Positions 23,301 to 38,300 of a stretch of 64,000 nt of DNA are shown here, piece by piece. The stretch is from positions 78,634,656-78,698,655 of the forward strand of contig NC_079320.1 in assembly GCF_029931775.1 (NCBI RefSeq), given 5' to 3'. The notes below the pieces were generated by a model. The model worked only from the letters and a program-made list of their open reading frames with translations. It had not been told where the DNA came from and searched no databases. Position numbers and translations under genes: made by a program. How positions within the stretch are numbered: position 1 is the first letter of the stretch; each line of letters starts with the position of its first letter. Origin of the DNA: Euleptes europaea (Eukaryota; Chordata; Lepidosauria; Squamata; Sphaerodactylidae).

Positions 23301-26300
23301 AAACGTCAGGAAAGAAAATTCCAAGACCACGGTTACACAGCCCGGATAACCTACAAGAACCAATCTACCTTTTATCTGCCCCTCATCTTCAGCTTTATTT
23401 ATTATTCATTTAAACCTCAGCTTTCTCTGCAATGGGGACCCGAAGCAGCTAACTTCATTCTCCTCTCCTTCATTTTAACCTCGGAGCAATGCTGTGAGGA
23501 TTTAAGTATTCTCAGATTTGGCCAGGTTGAGAATTAGATATATTGACTGTATATTATACTGTCTCACCTATATTACACCATCTCACCTATCTTATTTTTT
23601 TACATGCCTCAGCATTATTATTTATTTATCATGTATCTTTACATCCCTCTTTTCAGCCATATTGGCTCCACTTATAGATTCATAGCTTATTTGGTCATGG
23701 AACATATCGGTCCAAATTATCATGGGGTGTGTGTGCAAAACTATTACACAGTTAATTTAAATAGTGGCAGCAGAACAAAGTATGGTATTGTATAAAAACC
23801 AAAATTTACTCCACTCCCACTGAAAACCAATGGTCAGAAGCCAAGCCAAATGAAAAAGATTTCGTAAAATACTTCTATTAAAAAAAGCTTACCAACAAGT
23901 GGAGTAATCGCCGATGTAAACACTGAACTGCTCTGAACAATAAAGGTCATGCCAGCTCCCACTAGCATAGCCAAGTAGCCCGTGAGCCAAGAAAACGGAA
24001 ATGGGAAATCTGGAAAACAGAAGCGAGGCAGGCATTGTCTGTAGAGTCAATCACGATGTTCAGTTCTAAACAATATATAGAGTTAGTATGTTTGCTCACA
24101 TGGTGAACTACGGGAACAGCGATGGCAACCTATATTCTACAATCACAGGGGCAGGCGCTCCACTTGGAGTGAGGGAGGTGGCAGACTGGGTGAGACGAGC
24201 TCATCTGATGGCCCCACCTTTTCACTAATGTACTCACATACACCAAACCCTCCCAGATTACATGTATATACCCATCTAGCATTGCTTTTCTTTTCTTTAC
24301 ATGGATGATATAGAAGTACAGATGAAAAGCACAATGCATTGGGTATGTTTTTTGCCAACTCTCCCTATCCTTTTATGGCAATCTGGATTGGGGAAGTTCC
24401 GGGTAGACTGTGCAAATTATTCACAAATGTTTGCTGGGGTTTTTTTTTACTTTTTTGGGAGGGGAGGAATAAATATTTACCAGTGTTGAGCGTCTTCTTG
24501 ATAACACGGGCCACTTGTCCTTTCAGTACAGAATTCAGCAACTTGACTATCAGTATCAAACAAGTGCACAGAACGAGCAAGGATAATGCAAGCAGGATGA
24601 TGCCGACAGCTGAATCATAAAGGGATGTTCCTGCAAAAAGATGATCACCTAGGGAAGAGTGAAAATTAAATTAACTGAGTATTAAAAATAGTTAGGTTCA
24701 CATGCTGCAGGTGAGGAAAGTGGTCACTTGCATTAGGTTTCATTTTCCCAGATCCTAGCCTTGGTCAGTTGTTACGATTTTGGTGCTCCAACCTCACTTA
24801 GTGGGAGAGCCTGCCACCCACAATCATCCCAATATGCATATGAGAGCTAGTGTGGTGTAGTGGTTAAGCGCTGTGGACTCTAATCTGGAGAACTGCATTT
24901 GATTCCCCACTCCTCCACATGAGCAGCGGAGGCTAATCTGGTGAACCAGGTTTGATTTCCCACTCCTACACATGAAGCCTACTGGATTACCTTGGTCTAG
25001 TTTCAGTTCTCTCAGAACTCTCTCAGCCCCACCTACCTCATAAGGTGCCTGTTGTGGGGAGGGGAAGGCAAGGCAAGGGGAAGGTAAGCCCCTTTGAGAC
25101 TTCTTTCGGTAGAGAAAAGCAGGGTATAAAAACCGACTCTGCTTCTTCTTGTTACCATTTTGTGTGAATAAGGCAATGTGTGTATTTTTCAGCTTCAGTA
25201 CATGCAAACTTGTACCAAAGCTGGAGAATACACATTACCCTGTTCACACACAATAGCAACCATGTATATCAAGAGGACTGTGCGTAAAGCAATTTCCTCA
25301 CACATGTGCTTGGATCTGGGCTGGCGAGGCATGGCCTGGCCCGACCAAGTGACATTTGTGTCATATCTGGCCCTTGTAACAAATGAGTTCAACACCCTTG
25401 CCCTACGGGGTCGCCATGAGTCAGCTGTGACTCGAGAATAACGCATATTTATTGAAGTACCCAAGATTTGTTTACTGAATATTTTCTGTCGTAACATGTA
25501 ATTCTGTTCTGAAAATGCAGTTCAGTACTGTAAGTTCTTTGAAGAGTGCCAAGTGGCATGCTTCCTTACATTTTTTAATATATTCTGTGTTGGAATAATT
25601 TTTGAGAGTCCAGGCTGAGTTTCCATCAGTCCAGCAAAGGTCTGGAGATGTGCAGTTTTCACGTGACGGGACGGTAATGTTCTGTGCGATCTAGACGCCA
25701 ACATATAAGGCAAGACAATGAAATCAACAATCTCCTTTTCGATTCTCCTGCATTTTAAAGCACTACAGCAAAAAGTCTGTTGCTGTGATGGAAATTATGA
25801 ACCCTGCAGTATGCTGGTCCCTCTTCCTCTTCTCCTTGCCTAATCATAACAGGCATCCTGGTAACAGGGATCATAAATACAATGCAAGTTTTGTGGATTG
25901 TTGTAAAAATTAGTGTACACAAAGAACTTCAAATATTCAACATCATTACGTAAGTGCTAAGAATTGCTGACCTGTATCCAACTACTGGCACATGGAACAT
26001 GCGAATTTATGGTTTTGGCACCTAAATACTAGATCTAAAAGCTTCTGATTTGTGCAGGTGATACACATAGAACATGAAGGATGGAGAAGTAATGGAGAGA
26101 AAGACGAGAAAACTCTGTGTCCCTTCTGTGCAAGGATGGTTGAATATAAACCAGTATTATGGAAATCCAAACAACGAATCTCCACCCCAGGTAACAATTT
26201 ATGAAATTTTTCTTTAAATTGAAATAATAGATTAATTAAGGACATCCATGATGCTTAGTATTAGACCAAATCTGTTTCTGAAGTGTCCCGATTTCAGCAG

Positions 26301-29300
26301 GTAAAGCACTTGTATGATACTTTAATGTGATATTTAATGTATAAAAATATATATCTGGATTTCCATGAGGCTGTAAAAATTATAGATCCTCCCCATTTGG
26401 AGTTGAGCAAGATTAATCATCAAAAGGAAACCAGAAGGCTATTTCATAATAACCATAGCAACAATAACAATATCCTCTGTGCTTAAATGGCATCTTAATA
26501 CGGTACTCACCAGGCTCGTTTTCGTCTTGCACCAAGTTTTCACCAGGCTTTTGTTGCTCGCTGATTTGTCGCCTATAGCAATTGCACTGATCACTGATTT
26601 ATCAAGCTGTAAGAAAAAGCAAACAAAACAGAAAAGAGATTTATTTGTTATATAACATAAAGGTCCTGCATTTCATCTCTTTGTCATATTCTAGCAACAG
26701 GACCCATGTGGGCTTGCAGATCAGAGGGGGTTCCGCTTAGCTACGCAGAGAGCTAGCGTGGTATAGTGGTTAAAAGCAGTGGATTCCAATCAGGAGAACT
26801 GGATTTGATTCCCCACTCCTCCACATGAGCGGCGGACTCTAATCTGGTGATAAGAACATAAGAAAGGCCCTGCTGGATCAGACCAAGGCCCATCAAGTCC
26901 AGCAGTCTGTTCACACAGTGGCCAACCAGGTGCCTCTAGGAAGCCACAAACTAGACGACTGCAGCAGCACCATCCTGCCCGATCCGGGTTGGTTTCCCCA
27001 CTCCTCCACATGAAGCCAGCTGGGTGGCCTTGGGCTAGTCGCAGTTCTCTTAGAGCTCTCTCAGCCTCACAAGGTGTCTGTTGTGGGGCGAGGAAGGAAA
27101 GGAGATGGTAAGCCGGTTTGATTCTCCTTAAAAAGTAGAGAAATTCGGCATATAAAAACCAACTATTCTTCTTCCAAGCTTGTTGGAAGAGAGCGAAACT
27201 ACCAACACTCCTGATGCTGGGACCAAAATTAATTTATTTCCTAAGGGTCAAACTAGATATGATGGCATGCACGGGTTGGACCCCACAGGAGATGTTTCCA
27301 CTCAGAAAAAAGTTGTGGGGTGGAAACAGAAGCACCCCCCTTCTGCAGTGCTGAGTCAATTCAGGCTCCTGTAGGCTTTAGAAGTGACGCTGCCCACAGA
27401 TGTTGTTTCCCAGGTCTACTCTTGAGTTTCCCAGACCTAACTTACTAAAAAACAAAACTTTGCAGCCTTACCCATTTGACTCGAGCTAGTGCTGTCAGAA
27501 ACACATCCACTCACAGGAATAAAAATGCAAATGGTTGGTAAAATTGAAGATAACATTAACATTAATATTGTTCATTATCTTTAGTAAAACACATGCTAAA
27601 TATGCATTTTCCAATAACAAATATTTAAAGTTTAGTGTAGTATTTATTTATTCATTGACAGCCAGTCACAACATACATAGATTAGCATGGGGCCCCTATG
27701 TTCATGGGGGCCCCGGGAAACTGCCCAGCGTGCCCATGCGTTAAGACGGCCCTGCTTCCAGTAAGAACTTCCAGTAAGTTCCCAAGGCTGCTTAAAAAAA
27801 AAAAAAGTTCTCCTGCCCCTGCTCCAAACTGCAACAGACAATAAGAACATAAGAACACAAGAAAGGCCCTGCTGGATCAGACCAAGGCCCATCAAGTCCA
27901 GAAGTCTGTTCACACAGTGGCCAAACCAGGTGCCTCAAGGAAGCCCACAAACAAGACGACTGCAGCAGCACTATCCTGCCTGTGTTCCAGCGAATAGGTA
28001 TGCAGCATGACTAGTATCCATTTTAACTAATAGCCATGAACGCCCCTTTCCTCCATGAATATGTCCACTCCCCTCTTAAAGCCTTCCCAGTTGGCAGCCA
28101 TCACCACATCCTGGGGCAGGGAGTTCCACAATTTAATTATGAGTTGTGTGAAAAAATACTTCCTTTTATCTGTTTTGAATCTGTCACCCTCCAGCTTCAA
28201 CAGATGACCTCGTGTTCTAGTATTATGGGAGAGGGAGAAAAACGTCTCCCTGTCCACTCTCTCCAAACCATGCATAATTTTAAAAACCTCCATCATGTCT
28301 CCCCTTAGCCACCTTCTTTCCAAGCTAAACAGCCCTAAGTGTCTTAACCGCTCCCCATAGGACAGTTGCTCTAGTCCCCTAATCATTATAGTTGCTCTTT
28401 TCTGCACCTTCTCAAGCTCTGTAATATCCTTTTTTAGGTGTGGTGACCAGAACTGTACACAGTATTCCAAGTGTGGTCTCACCAAAGATTTGTACAATGG
28501 GACTTGGGGACAGAGAATCCCCCTGCCCCATCGGGGCTTGGCAGCCCAAGGTAGATTCTGATTACCCAAAGACAATTTGGCAACTTAACAGCTAGCTGGG
28601 AAAAGGTGCCTACCTGGATGACAAGTTTGGTGAAAGGATCAGTGATGACTTTCAGCAGCTCAGGGGCACTTTCTCCACTTTCGAGATGAAAAGACTCGAC
28701 GATGACGTTGGTAAGATGGTACAGGTAACCTGAGGCAACTTCAATGGGCAGCAGCACAAACACTGAAAGCCAGTTAAAGAAATCATGAACTGTAGCCCCG
28801 GCAAAGGCCCTGTAGAAAAACCAAGATGAGCCAAAATGGTAAATCCGTGACAAGGTGGCAAAAAGGTTTGGGAAGTGGGTAGATTACACTTATTTTTAAT
28901 AAAAATATCAAGTCCTAGCTGGGGCAGCCTTAGGTCATTTATGCATGGGAGTTTTACATGAGGTTCATTGCTGGCTGGACCCACACTTTCCTGTTGGGAA
29001 TCTCTGCACCAGCAGTCTCCAACTTCAAATCAAGTCCCCACCCCTGTAAATGCTGCTTTGTAATTGGCTTAGTATGCTGTGAGAGAAAATTCCCCCCCAA
29101 ACCCAACTGCCACATTTTACATTAAAATGCTTTTTTAAGAACAACAACACACACACAAAAACGAAGCAATCTGAAAGGATTGGGGGGGCGGGAAATCCAA
29201 GCCTCGGTTTTAAAAAGCCTTTCTTGTGCTCAGAAAGCTCTGAGGAAGCAGGAAGTATTTGAATCCCCGCCTCTTTATACGCTGTTTTGTAATTGGCTGT

Positions 29301-32300
29301 GAGCAAAACCAAGCTTGTGTGTCCCGTGCTTTGCCTTCTGCATGGGGATTTCACCCGGGCTTTGCTCAGGGAAGATGGAAGAGTTGGGTTAATAGGGGAA
29401 TGGGAAGACCAGGACATTGCGAGGGCTGGGCACGAGGTCATCTCTAATGGACGGAAAATTAATGAATAACTCCAAGGAACAACTGATTCAGACTGGGGGC
29501 GAACGTGAGTGAAAGTGCCCATGCATTAGCAACCTTAGAGTTGCCAGCCACAGGCAACCTGTAGGAGTTGGGGGAGGGGAGTCAAGGACATGAGGGAGCT
29601 GCTGTTAGTCTTTAAGGTGCTACTGGACTCTTGCTTTTTTCCCTACTGCTGAAGACAGACTAGCACAGCTACCCATCATGATCTGTAATGTATAGTTAGG
29701 CCCTGAGTAATACGGTTGCCAACTCCAGTCAGAGAAAGTCCTGGAGATTTGGGCGGTGGTGCCTGTGGAAGGGGGAATTGGGGGAGATATCAGAGAACCT
29801 GCTAATGTACGCCTTCTCTCAGTGACAAAGGAGCTCAACATTGGAAAGGACCTGCCAGGGCTCAGGGCTTAAATGTGTTCCAGAAAATGGGACAGAAACA
29901 AAATAATAACAATAAAGCAACCTCTGACAGAGCAATGGCTTGTGAGATGAAACACTGAGGACAAAAAGGACACCCTATCAGTGCAATCCTCTTTAGGTTG
30001 TAAGATCAGCACTGGTTGGTCAACATTTTGTGTTGCCTCCTTCTCTCCATTCCAACTTCTCCCCCTCCTGCTGCTGATGTTAATGCTTCATGAAATTGAA
30101 GCAGAAAGCACCAGTGAGGATATCCAGAGGATATCCAGAGGATTAACAAACTATTCTCATTATTTCCAGACACAGTTAATGTTTCTGTTAAGACTTGTTC
30201 TAAGGTCAGATCTGTGGCCAATCCTACCCTTTACTGCACCATGATGTTAAAGATTACTCGTAAAAAGTCAAGCTGGCTATCTAAATATAAGAAACCTGAG
30301 CATCAAGGAGACAAATATTCTCTCTTCTTAATGCAGCCTGATGACCAGGGCCAAGGCCAGGGATCATTAGAACTTGCTGTAAAAGAGTTTGGATGTTCAC
30401 TTCCTGACTTTTGTGCATCCCTAAAGAAGAACACGAGATTATATTTTCCAGCGAAGAGGTCAGTACTGATGCATTATAAACAAAAGACAGTATGGTTTGG
30501 GATTAGACCTGTGCCTGGGGGAGTACAAGTTAGAAGGTCCCAATGAGCCATTAATCATTATGCTAGCTAAATCCTCTCAACTAAAATGATCTACCGTACA
30601 AAGATAATTTATGAGAAGGACAGTCAAAGACAGGAAATGTCTTTATGGTGTAAATCTTCCAGGCCCAGGTCACACCACAACATGTCACATAGAAGCAGGG
30701 AACATCAACAATGTGTTGCTCCACAAATGAGGACAACACAATTAATCCAGGTCAACCACAAATAATTCAGGTCAACCACAAATAATCCACAAATAATCCA
30801 CAAATAAATCTTCCAGTCCCAGGTCACACCACAACATGTCACATAGAAGCAGGGAACATCAACAATGTGTTGCTCCACAAATGAGGACAACACAATTAAT
30901 CCAGGTCAACCACAAATAATTCAGGTCAACCACAAATAATCCAGGTCAACCAGAGTTTCTCATTCGCATGCTCCTCCACTGAAGCTACTGTACAAGTTGT
31001 GTCAGATGAAGTTGGGGAGAGAAGAATGCCTGACAGGTAAAAACACCCTCAAATCTTCCACCTTTCATTATAACTTTGAACTAGCTTTTCTGATAGCATC
31101 TACCCAAGCTTGCATGTCTTACTGCTAAAACAATAGGTGCCAATTTTATTTTTTACCTTGATACTATTCAGTGAAGAACTCCAAAGTTCAGAGTTCAAGA
31201 ATTCAGAGTAGGAGCTTCTGCAGCTCAGAACTTTCATGAGAAATAAACGTTGAGTCCAAACTTTTCCTGGTTTACCTCAGAATGACCTGAACCCTGGCAC
31301 AAGAGCCACGTTATAAATGCCCAAATCTCTGGGAAATGCAAAACCAGGGGTCTTGATGCCCCCAGTGCTGGCCCAGGAGAGAAAGTGGCATGGTATAGCC
31401 CAGGGGTCTCAAAACTGCGGCTCCAGAGCCGCATGCGGCTCTTTGGCCCGTTGAGTGCGGCTCTCCGAACTTGGTTCGGAGCCCCTGCTCTTGCGCCCGC
31501 TCAACTGTTGGGCGGTGCGGGCTTCCTTTGGTAAACCTGGCCTCTGGCTGAGTCCTATTGGGAGGCCATGTCTACCCACTGGCTTTCTTGGCGGTAGACC
31601 TGGACTCCGAGGAGGGGGAAAAGTCCCCCTTCAGAGGCCAGGTCTACCAATTGGCTTCTATGGGCCTCCGGAGGCCAGGTCTACTGCCAAGAAAGCCAAT
31701 GGGTAGACCTGGCCTCCCAATGGGACTCAGCCGGAGGCCAGGTCTACCAATAGGCTTTTATGACGGTAGAGCAGGCCTCCAGACGAGGACTCCGGACGGG
31801 GAGGGGAAAATGGCAGGGACTTACAATTTAATTTTTATCAATAAATAAGATCACTATTAAGTATGATATCAAGTTTTATTCAGTGTACCTATAGTTTAAT
31901 TAAGACTTAAAACTTTAATTAAAGTTTATTAAGTTAATAAACAGTGTACCTACCTATATAGTTTAAGTTTAAGAAATTTGGCTCTCAAAAAGAAATCTCA
32001 ATCGTTGTACTGTTGATATTTGGCTCTTTTGACTAATGAGTTTGCCGACCCCTGGTATAGCCCAATCTCATCAAGTTGTTCAAGACCTCAGTCTAAGGAC
32101 AGGGGAAAAGAAAGAAGCTAAGCAGGGATGGTCCTGGTTAATACTTGGACGGGAGACCACCATGGAAGTCCAGGGTCACTATGAGGAGGCGGGCAATGGC
32201 AAACCACCTCATGCCTTGAGAACCCTAAGGGGTCACCATAAGTTGGCTGCAACTTGATGCCACATTCCACCACTACCTCCAGGATCAGGGTACTTGCTAC

Positions 32301-35300
32301 ACAAATAGGCTGAAAAGCTAGAGTTGGCTAGCTTCAGAAACTGTCCAGTTCTATGACCCAGGAAAACTAGGTCAGGAACAATATAATCTATTATTACGGA
32401 CTAAAGACTATAATTCTGAATCCATGTAACCATCCTATGAATTCAGCTACTGTATGCCTGCACTTGTTCCATCTATATGGATAAAGAACAAAGCCAAGAG
32501 ATCACTGAAAACCAAAGCACAGGTTGGCCAAGCCAAGCAATTATTTAGAGTGATTAAGCTGGACATGCTTCTGTAGTGTACCAGTGATTTCAGTGGGAAG
32601 GACTGAGTTGCTTCATTTTCAGAATAAGAGGCGTTGAAGAACAAACAGAAGCCCCAGCATTGTAAAGAAGTCTCTGAGACACAATTAATTAATATTCATT
32701 TGTAATATTGAAAAAAAACCTATAACAGAATCGTATGTTTATGTAAAGTGCTGTCAAGTTGCTAACTTCTAGCGACCCCTAGTGAGGTTTTCAAGGCTTG
32801 TGATTGAGCAGAGGTGGTTTGCCAATGCCTTCCTCTGTAGAGTCTTCCTTGGAGGTCTCCCTCCCGACCCAGCTTAGCTTCCAAGATCTGACAAGATCAG
32901 GCTATAGTATACCATTCCGCATTTGGGGTTAGGAAGCAATTTTCCTCCAGGCCAGATTGGCCAAGGATCCTAGAGGGTTTTTGTTGGCATCTTTTGGGCA
33001 TGGAGTAGGGGTTGCTGTGTGTGTGTGTGGGGGGGAGGTGGTTATGAGTTTCCTGCATTGTGCAAGGGGTTAGACTAGATGACCCTGGAGGTCCCTTCCA
33101 ACTCTATGATTCTATGATCAACCCAGAAAATCATATGGATCACCATATATTTGGGGACTGATCCTTGTATAAACCAATGCCATTATGATACCTGCATTAT
33201 TTATTTCTGTGGACATCTGGAGTTTTAGAAATCTGTGATTATATGGATTGTTTGCCCTTTGTGCATCGATGTATTATGCTCTTATATAAAAATATTCTTA
33301 TGAACAATTTATACAGACTTCTTGTGATATCGATGCTCCTTTTCTTCCTTTTGGTGTCCTATTATTCCTGCTAGTTTGGGGTTTTATGTATTTTTTGCCC
33401 ATTTCAAGGTTCAGATTAAAGCATCCGTACCTTCTAAATTCATTCCTATCTCCAGCTTGCATGAGTGCGACGATAGTGTTTGTCACCGACGTTCCAATAT
33501 TTGCTCCCATAATGATTGGAATCGCAAGTTGAACGCTCAATACTGCAAAAAAAGAAACAGTGAAAGGAATCAGGAAGATGGAGAATGCTGGAACACAACA
33601 CTCCGGATCATTGTAGCTTCCTCACACGGTCCCTGGGGTTGGGATTTAACTTGGGAGCAAAAATGGACCAAGAACGAGCAAGGCTGAGTGGCCCCGCAGC
33701 TCTAGGAACTCAGTCCTGGCCATAGGGTTGCCAGCTCCGGGTTTGGAAATACCTGGAGATTTTGGGGTGGAGCCTGAGGAAGCTGGGGTTTGGAGAAGGG
33801 ACTTTAATACCATAGAGTCCATGGCCATTTTATCCGAGGAACTGATCTGTTACCTGGAAATCAGTTGTAATAGTGGGAGATCTCCAGCCACCACCTGTAG
33901 GGTTGCCAGCTCTGGGTTGGGAAATAACTGGAGATTTTGGGGGTGGAGCCTGAGGAGGCTGGGGTTTGGAGAAGGGACTTCAATACCATAGAGTCCAATT
34001 GCCAAAGCAGCCATTTTCTCCAGGGGAATTGATCTCTGTTACCTGGAGATCAGTTGTAATAGCGGGAGTTCTCCAGCCACCACCTGGAGGTTGGCAACCC
34101 AACAAGCCAGCAGTGGTGGTCAGCTCACCTCCTGCAGCACCACCTATAAGCTAAGATCAGCGGCCCCTACTGCATTAGCAAAGCTACTGGAGCTTGGCTC
34201 TAGTTGCTCCTCCCCACCACCAACCCAGCAGGGCAGCTGCCCACCAGGAACTCTCCCTGTCAGTCAAATGGGCCGGCCACCCCTGGATTTAGCATGCAAG
34301 GTAACTTCTGTCCTTCCTTTAATGGTACCACTCCTAGTCAACAGGCTGTGAGCTAGCCACACTGAACAAATGCGCACCCTCCTTCTGGGGACAGAGTACC
34401 CCATCTTTTCCAGTGCTTCCCAGATTATCTTGAATACTTAACCATTCCAACTCTTCCAAGACTTTGTTTCTTGGCCAGACATAATGCCTTACCCCTCCAT
34501 GAACTAACTGGCAGATTTTTGAAACCCCCAGTCAAACAGATAGTCTGCCCGTGTGGAAAGGCTAAGACAGAAACACTTACCAGTTTTTTTATTCAGTTGT
34601 GATTTATGTTCTTTGATTACTCCATTGATTTCACACTTTCCTGTATGTTCTCATGACTACCATTTAATCTACCTGCTGTCTGCCATCTAAGGCTGTTACT
34701 CTATCCATTGTTTACTACTTAACAGCCGTTCTGAAGATATGCCGAAAGTTATAATCAAGTTACCCCTAAATGCTCATTTGCATTCAGGCACTTTTTTTGT
34801 GTGTGTGCTTGAACCACACTGAACTGCTAAGCAGATTTTTAAAAATTATTTTATTTTATACAATTTATTCGATCATAATATGTTCTTCAAATTCTGTCTC
34901 TTAAATTCAAATAAACCCAAGATAAATTTCACTACAAGAACTGTGATCACAACCACCCAGCAGAAATGGTAGCTTATTAGCTACAGGCATGTCTATATCA
35001 GGAATTAATGGATTTATCAGCTGTGTTCTTAATAGCTTATATTTTCCACAATAAAATAAGACATGCTCCATGGTTTCAATAGAACCAGTTTCACATCCAC
35101 ATAGACGCTCGTAGGGCTTTTTAGAATAGTGCCCACTCAAAACGGCCGTGGGTAGTACATTGAATCTAGCTAAAAAGAAGGCTCTTCTGTAATCTGGGAT
35201 GGTTAAGAAATCAATATACGGACAACAAGCATTACACCAGGAATACATGTTTTAAAATTCTACCAAGTATCATTTTTCCTGGCACTGTGATGGAGGGAGC

Positions 35301-38300
35301 CAAATTGGAGACGAATTCCTCGTTCTGTGCCAATGTTGTTAATATTCCTCATTGACCCTGGAGCCTAATGAGTTTCCAATATTTTGCACCCCTAATTTAT
35401 CACAGACTGCTTCTGACACAGAGTCAAGGTACCTCCCCGGGATCCCAGGTTTTTGTGTGTGAACCCTAAATCCCTTGTGGGACTAACTTACAGGAAGAAG
35501 CCACCATGCTGACGATGATGGACGTGGAGGTGCTAGAACTCTGGACCATCACTGTCACCAGAACACCAATCACAAGGCCGGCGACAGGGTTGGACAACAC
35601 GGAACCGTCTTTGAAAATGTCTCCCGCAGCTTTACCTATGAAAAAAGAATGCCTCTATAAATACTAGACAATAATATCAGGAAGAGCCAGTTCCGAATCT
35701 CTCATGACACTCTTGTTACATTCTGTTATAGTTTGGCCTTTTCAGATGTAACTGTTCTGTGAACAGGAGTGACATGCTTATTCACCATGCTCGAATAGCT
35801 CTGGTGTGTTTGAACTGACCGCAGAATTTTTCAGGGTTTGTGTTCACCTTTACCAAGGCTGTACTGTACATGCATGATAACAATGCGTGGCATACTGGTT
35901 AAGAGCGGTGGACGCTAATCTGGAGAACCAGATTGGATTCCCCACTTCTCCATATGAGCGGTGGACTCAGGTTGGTTTCCCCACTCCTTCACATGAGTGG
36001 CAGACTCTAATCTGGAAAACTGGGTTTGATTCCCCACTCCTCCACATGAGCGGCGGACTCTAATCTGGTGAACCAGGTTGGTTTCTCCCCTCATACACAT
36101 AAAGCCCGCTGGGTGACCTTGGGCTAGTCACGGTTCTCTCTGAATATGTTTGCCAGTGTATGAAAAGTTTGATTTGTGTGTGGCATTGGCTACTTGTGTG
36201 TGATTAGCCATAGGCAGAGAGCTGGCAGTACCAGATGTAGGATTATCAAGGTTCTGATTAATCAATTGTCAATATTCTAGCAATTGGGCAACCAATATGA
36301 ACATTTCATTTTTTTAATACAGGGGTCCCCAACGCTGTGACTGTGGGCACCATGGAGCGTGCCGACACCTTCTTTGGCTCCTGCCAAGTGTTTTCTGTAA
36401 GTGGGCATGACCAGGTGGGGCTTTTGCCCAGCAAGGCTTCTGATTGGCTGTGCACATTTTTTTTAATGTTGCTTTGGCAGGAGTTGCCACCACAACACAA
36501 GGATCTTCACCATGTGACTGAAGCTAAGCTATAGCTGGCCTTTTGTGACTGATTCTACCACCTGAGAGCCAGCGTGGTGTAGTGGTTAAGAGCAGTGGTT
36601 TGGAGCGGTGGACTCTAATATGGAGAACCGGGTTTGATTCCCCACTCATCCACATGAGCAGCGGAGGCTAATCTGGTGAACCGGGTTGGTTTCCCCACTC
36701 CTCCACATGCAGCCAGCTGGGTGACCTTGGGTTAGTCACAGCTCTCTTCGAGCTCTCTCAGCCCCACCTACCTCACAGGGTGCCTGTTGTGGGGAGAGGA
36801 AGGGAAGGAGATTGTAAGCCAGTCTGATTCTCCCTTAAGTGGTAGAGAAAGTGGGCATATAAAAACCAACTCTTCTTCTTCTTCTGCAGAAGCCATTCTG
36901 TGGCAACTATTTTGTGGTTGTTCCCACCACCCTGTGTCAAAATTCCAAAAGTGCCCACAGACTCAAAAAGGTTGGGGACCCCTGGTTCAGTATCACCTCC
37001 TGGGGTAGCTGGGAGGATAAAACTGGGATAATCTCCTATGTGCTGCCCTGAGCTCCTTGGATGAAAGGCAAGATGTGCATCCGATAAAAACATAAATATG
37101 TGTTTGGAAACTAGGACCACAAATAAAACAACTGTGTGCTCCATCATCAGAGGTGAAATGGTTTCACAGTCAGTGGGGCTTTTCACCCATTCCTGCAAAT
37201 CCCACTTTTTAGACATCAAAGGGACATAGTTAAGAGGCGATAAAGTCAACCATTTTTCACCACTCGTTAATGTTTCTTCATTGCAAGGTTAAAAAATAAT
37301 AGTTCAGTGACAATGAATAACTTTAGGGATACTGCTGAAAGCCCCAACGTGGCTCTGTTGACTTGAATAGACTTCCTTGGCATCTATTCTGCATGCTAGA
37401 AACCAGAAGCTTGCCCTTTTCACTTGCTTGGCATGAACACAATGAGTTTTCAAAGATAAGCATTTATATCGGAGGCAGTGGAGACAGTGGATCAATCCGT
37501 CTAGCAAATGTACTTATTAAAGCGGCGTTTTTCTAAAAGGTTCGATCCGCCACGAGGAACTTGCAAGTTTCCTGCCAGGCTCTTCAGTGTTCCTGGCTGC
37601 CCCCTCTCTCTGGCAGCCATTTCTGGCTCCAGGAAAATTTACTCCAGAGGTCGCAGAACCCACATGGAGCCAGGCCGATCTGGAAGCTGCGCTGGGGAGG
37701 GAGTAAAATTGCTCCTTTCTGCCTCGTCTGTCAGCTGGTAGCTCCATTCATACAAGAGTAGGGTTGCTAGCTCAGGTTGAGAAATACCTGGAGATTTTGG
37801 TGGTGGAGCCTGATGAGGGTGGGGATTGGGAAGGGGAGGGACTTCAATGCCATAGAGTCCAATTGCCCAAGTGGTCATTTTCTCCAGGGGAACTGATCTC
37901 TGTCGCCTGGAGATCAGTTGTAATAGCGGGAGGTCTCCAGCCACCACCTGGAGGTTGGCAACCCTACACAGGTAGGAAACTTGATGAATGTTGCAACGTG
38001 CTAATAACAGTTGCAGATTTAGAAAGGCAAGCAGGAAACGTCAGAAGGGTTTGCCTCATGAAACTTGTTTTTGACATTTATAGCCATGGCATTGTAAATT
38101 TTCCTAACCAGGAAAAGACCAGATGACATTATAAGATTTATTGTGGGTACAGAGTTTTAAGATGTATTGGTAAATGTCAAAATTCCTTAATAGTGCCCGT
38201 TGGGCCTGTGAAAATATTCATCAAATTTCTGGCACTTACTGTTAGTCATAGGTTTGCCAGGTCCCTCTTCATCATTGGCGGGAGGTTTTGGGGGTGGAGG

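Noticed and set aside
25522-25713. 63-codon minus-strand open frame over exon 8
   Set aside because: A wrong-phase shadow; the real reading has splice sites and clear SLC34A2 similarity.
30652-30958. CRISPR-like repeat array
   Set aside because: Only two long units, no spacers of uniform length, and a vertebrate context.
36563-36880. tRNA gene (A-box and B-box present)
   Set aside because: These boxes belong to SINE heads, repeated in many copies, with a body and (CTT)n tail and no cloverleaf tRNA.
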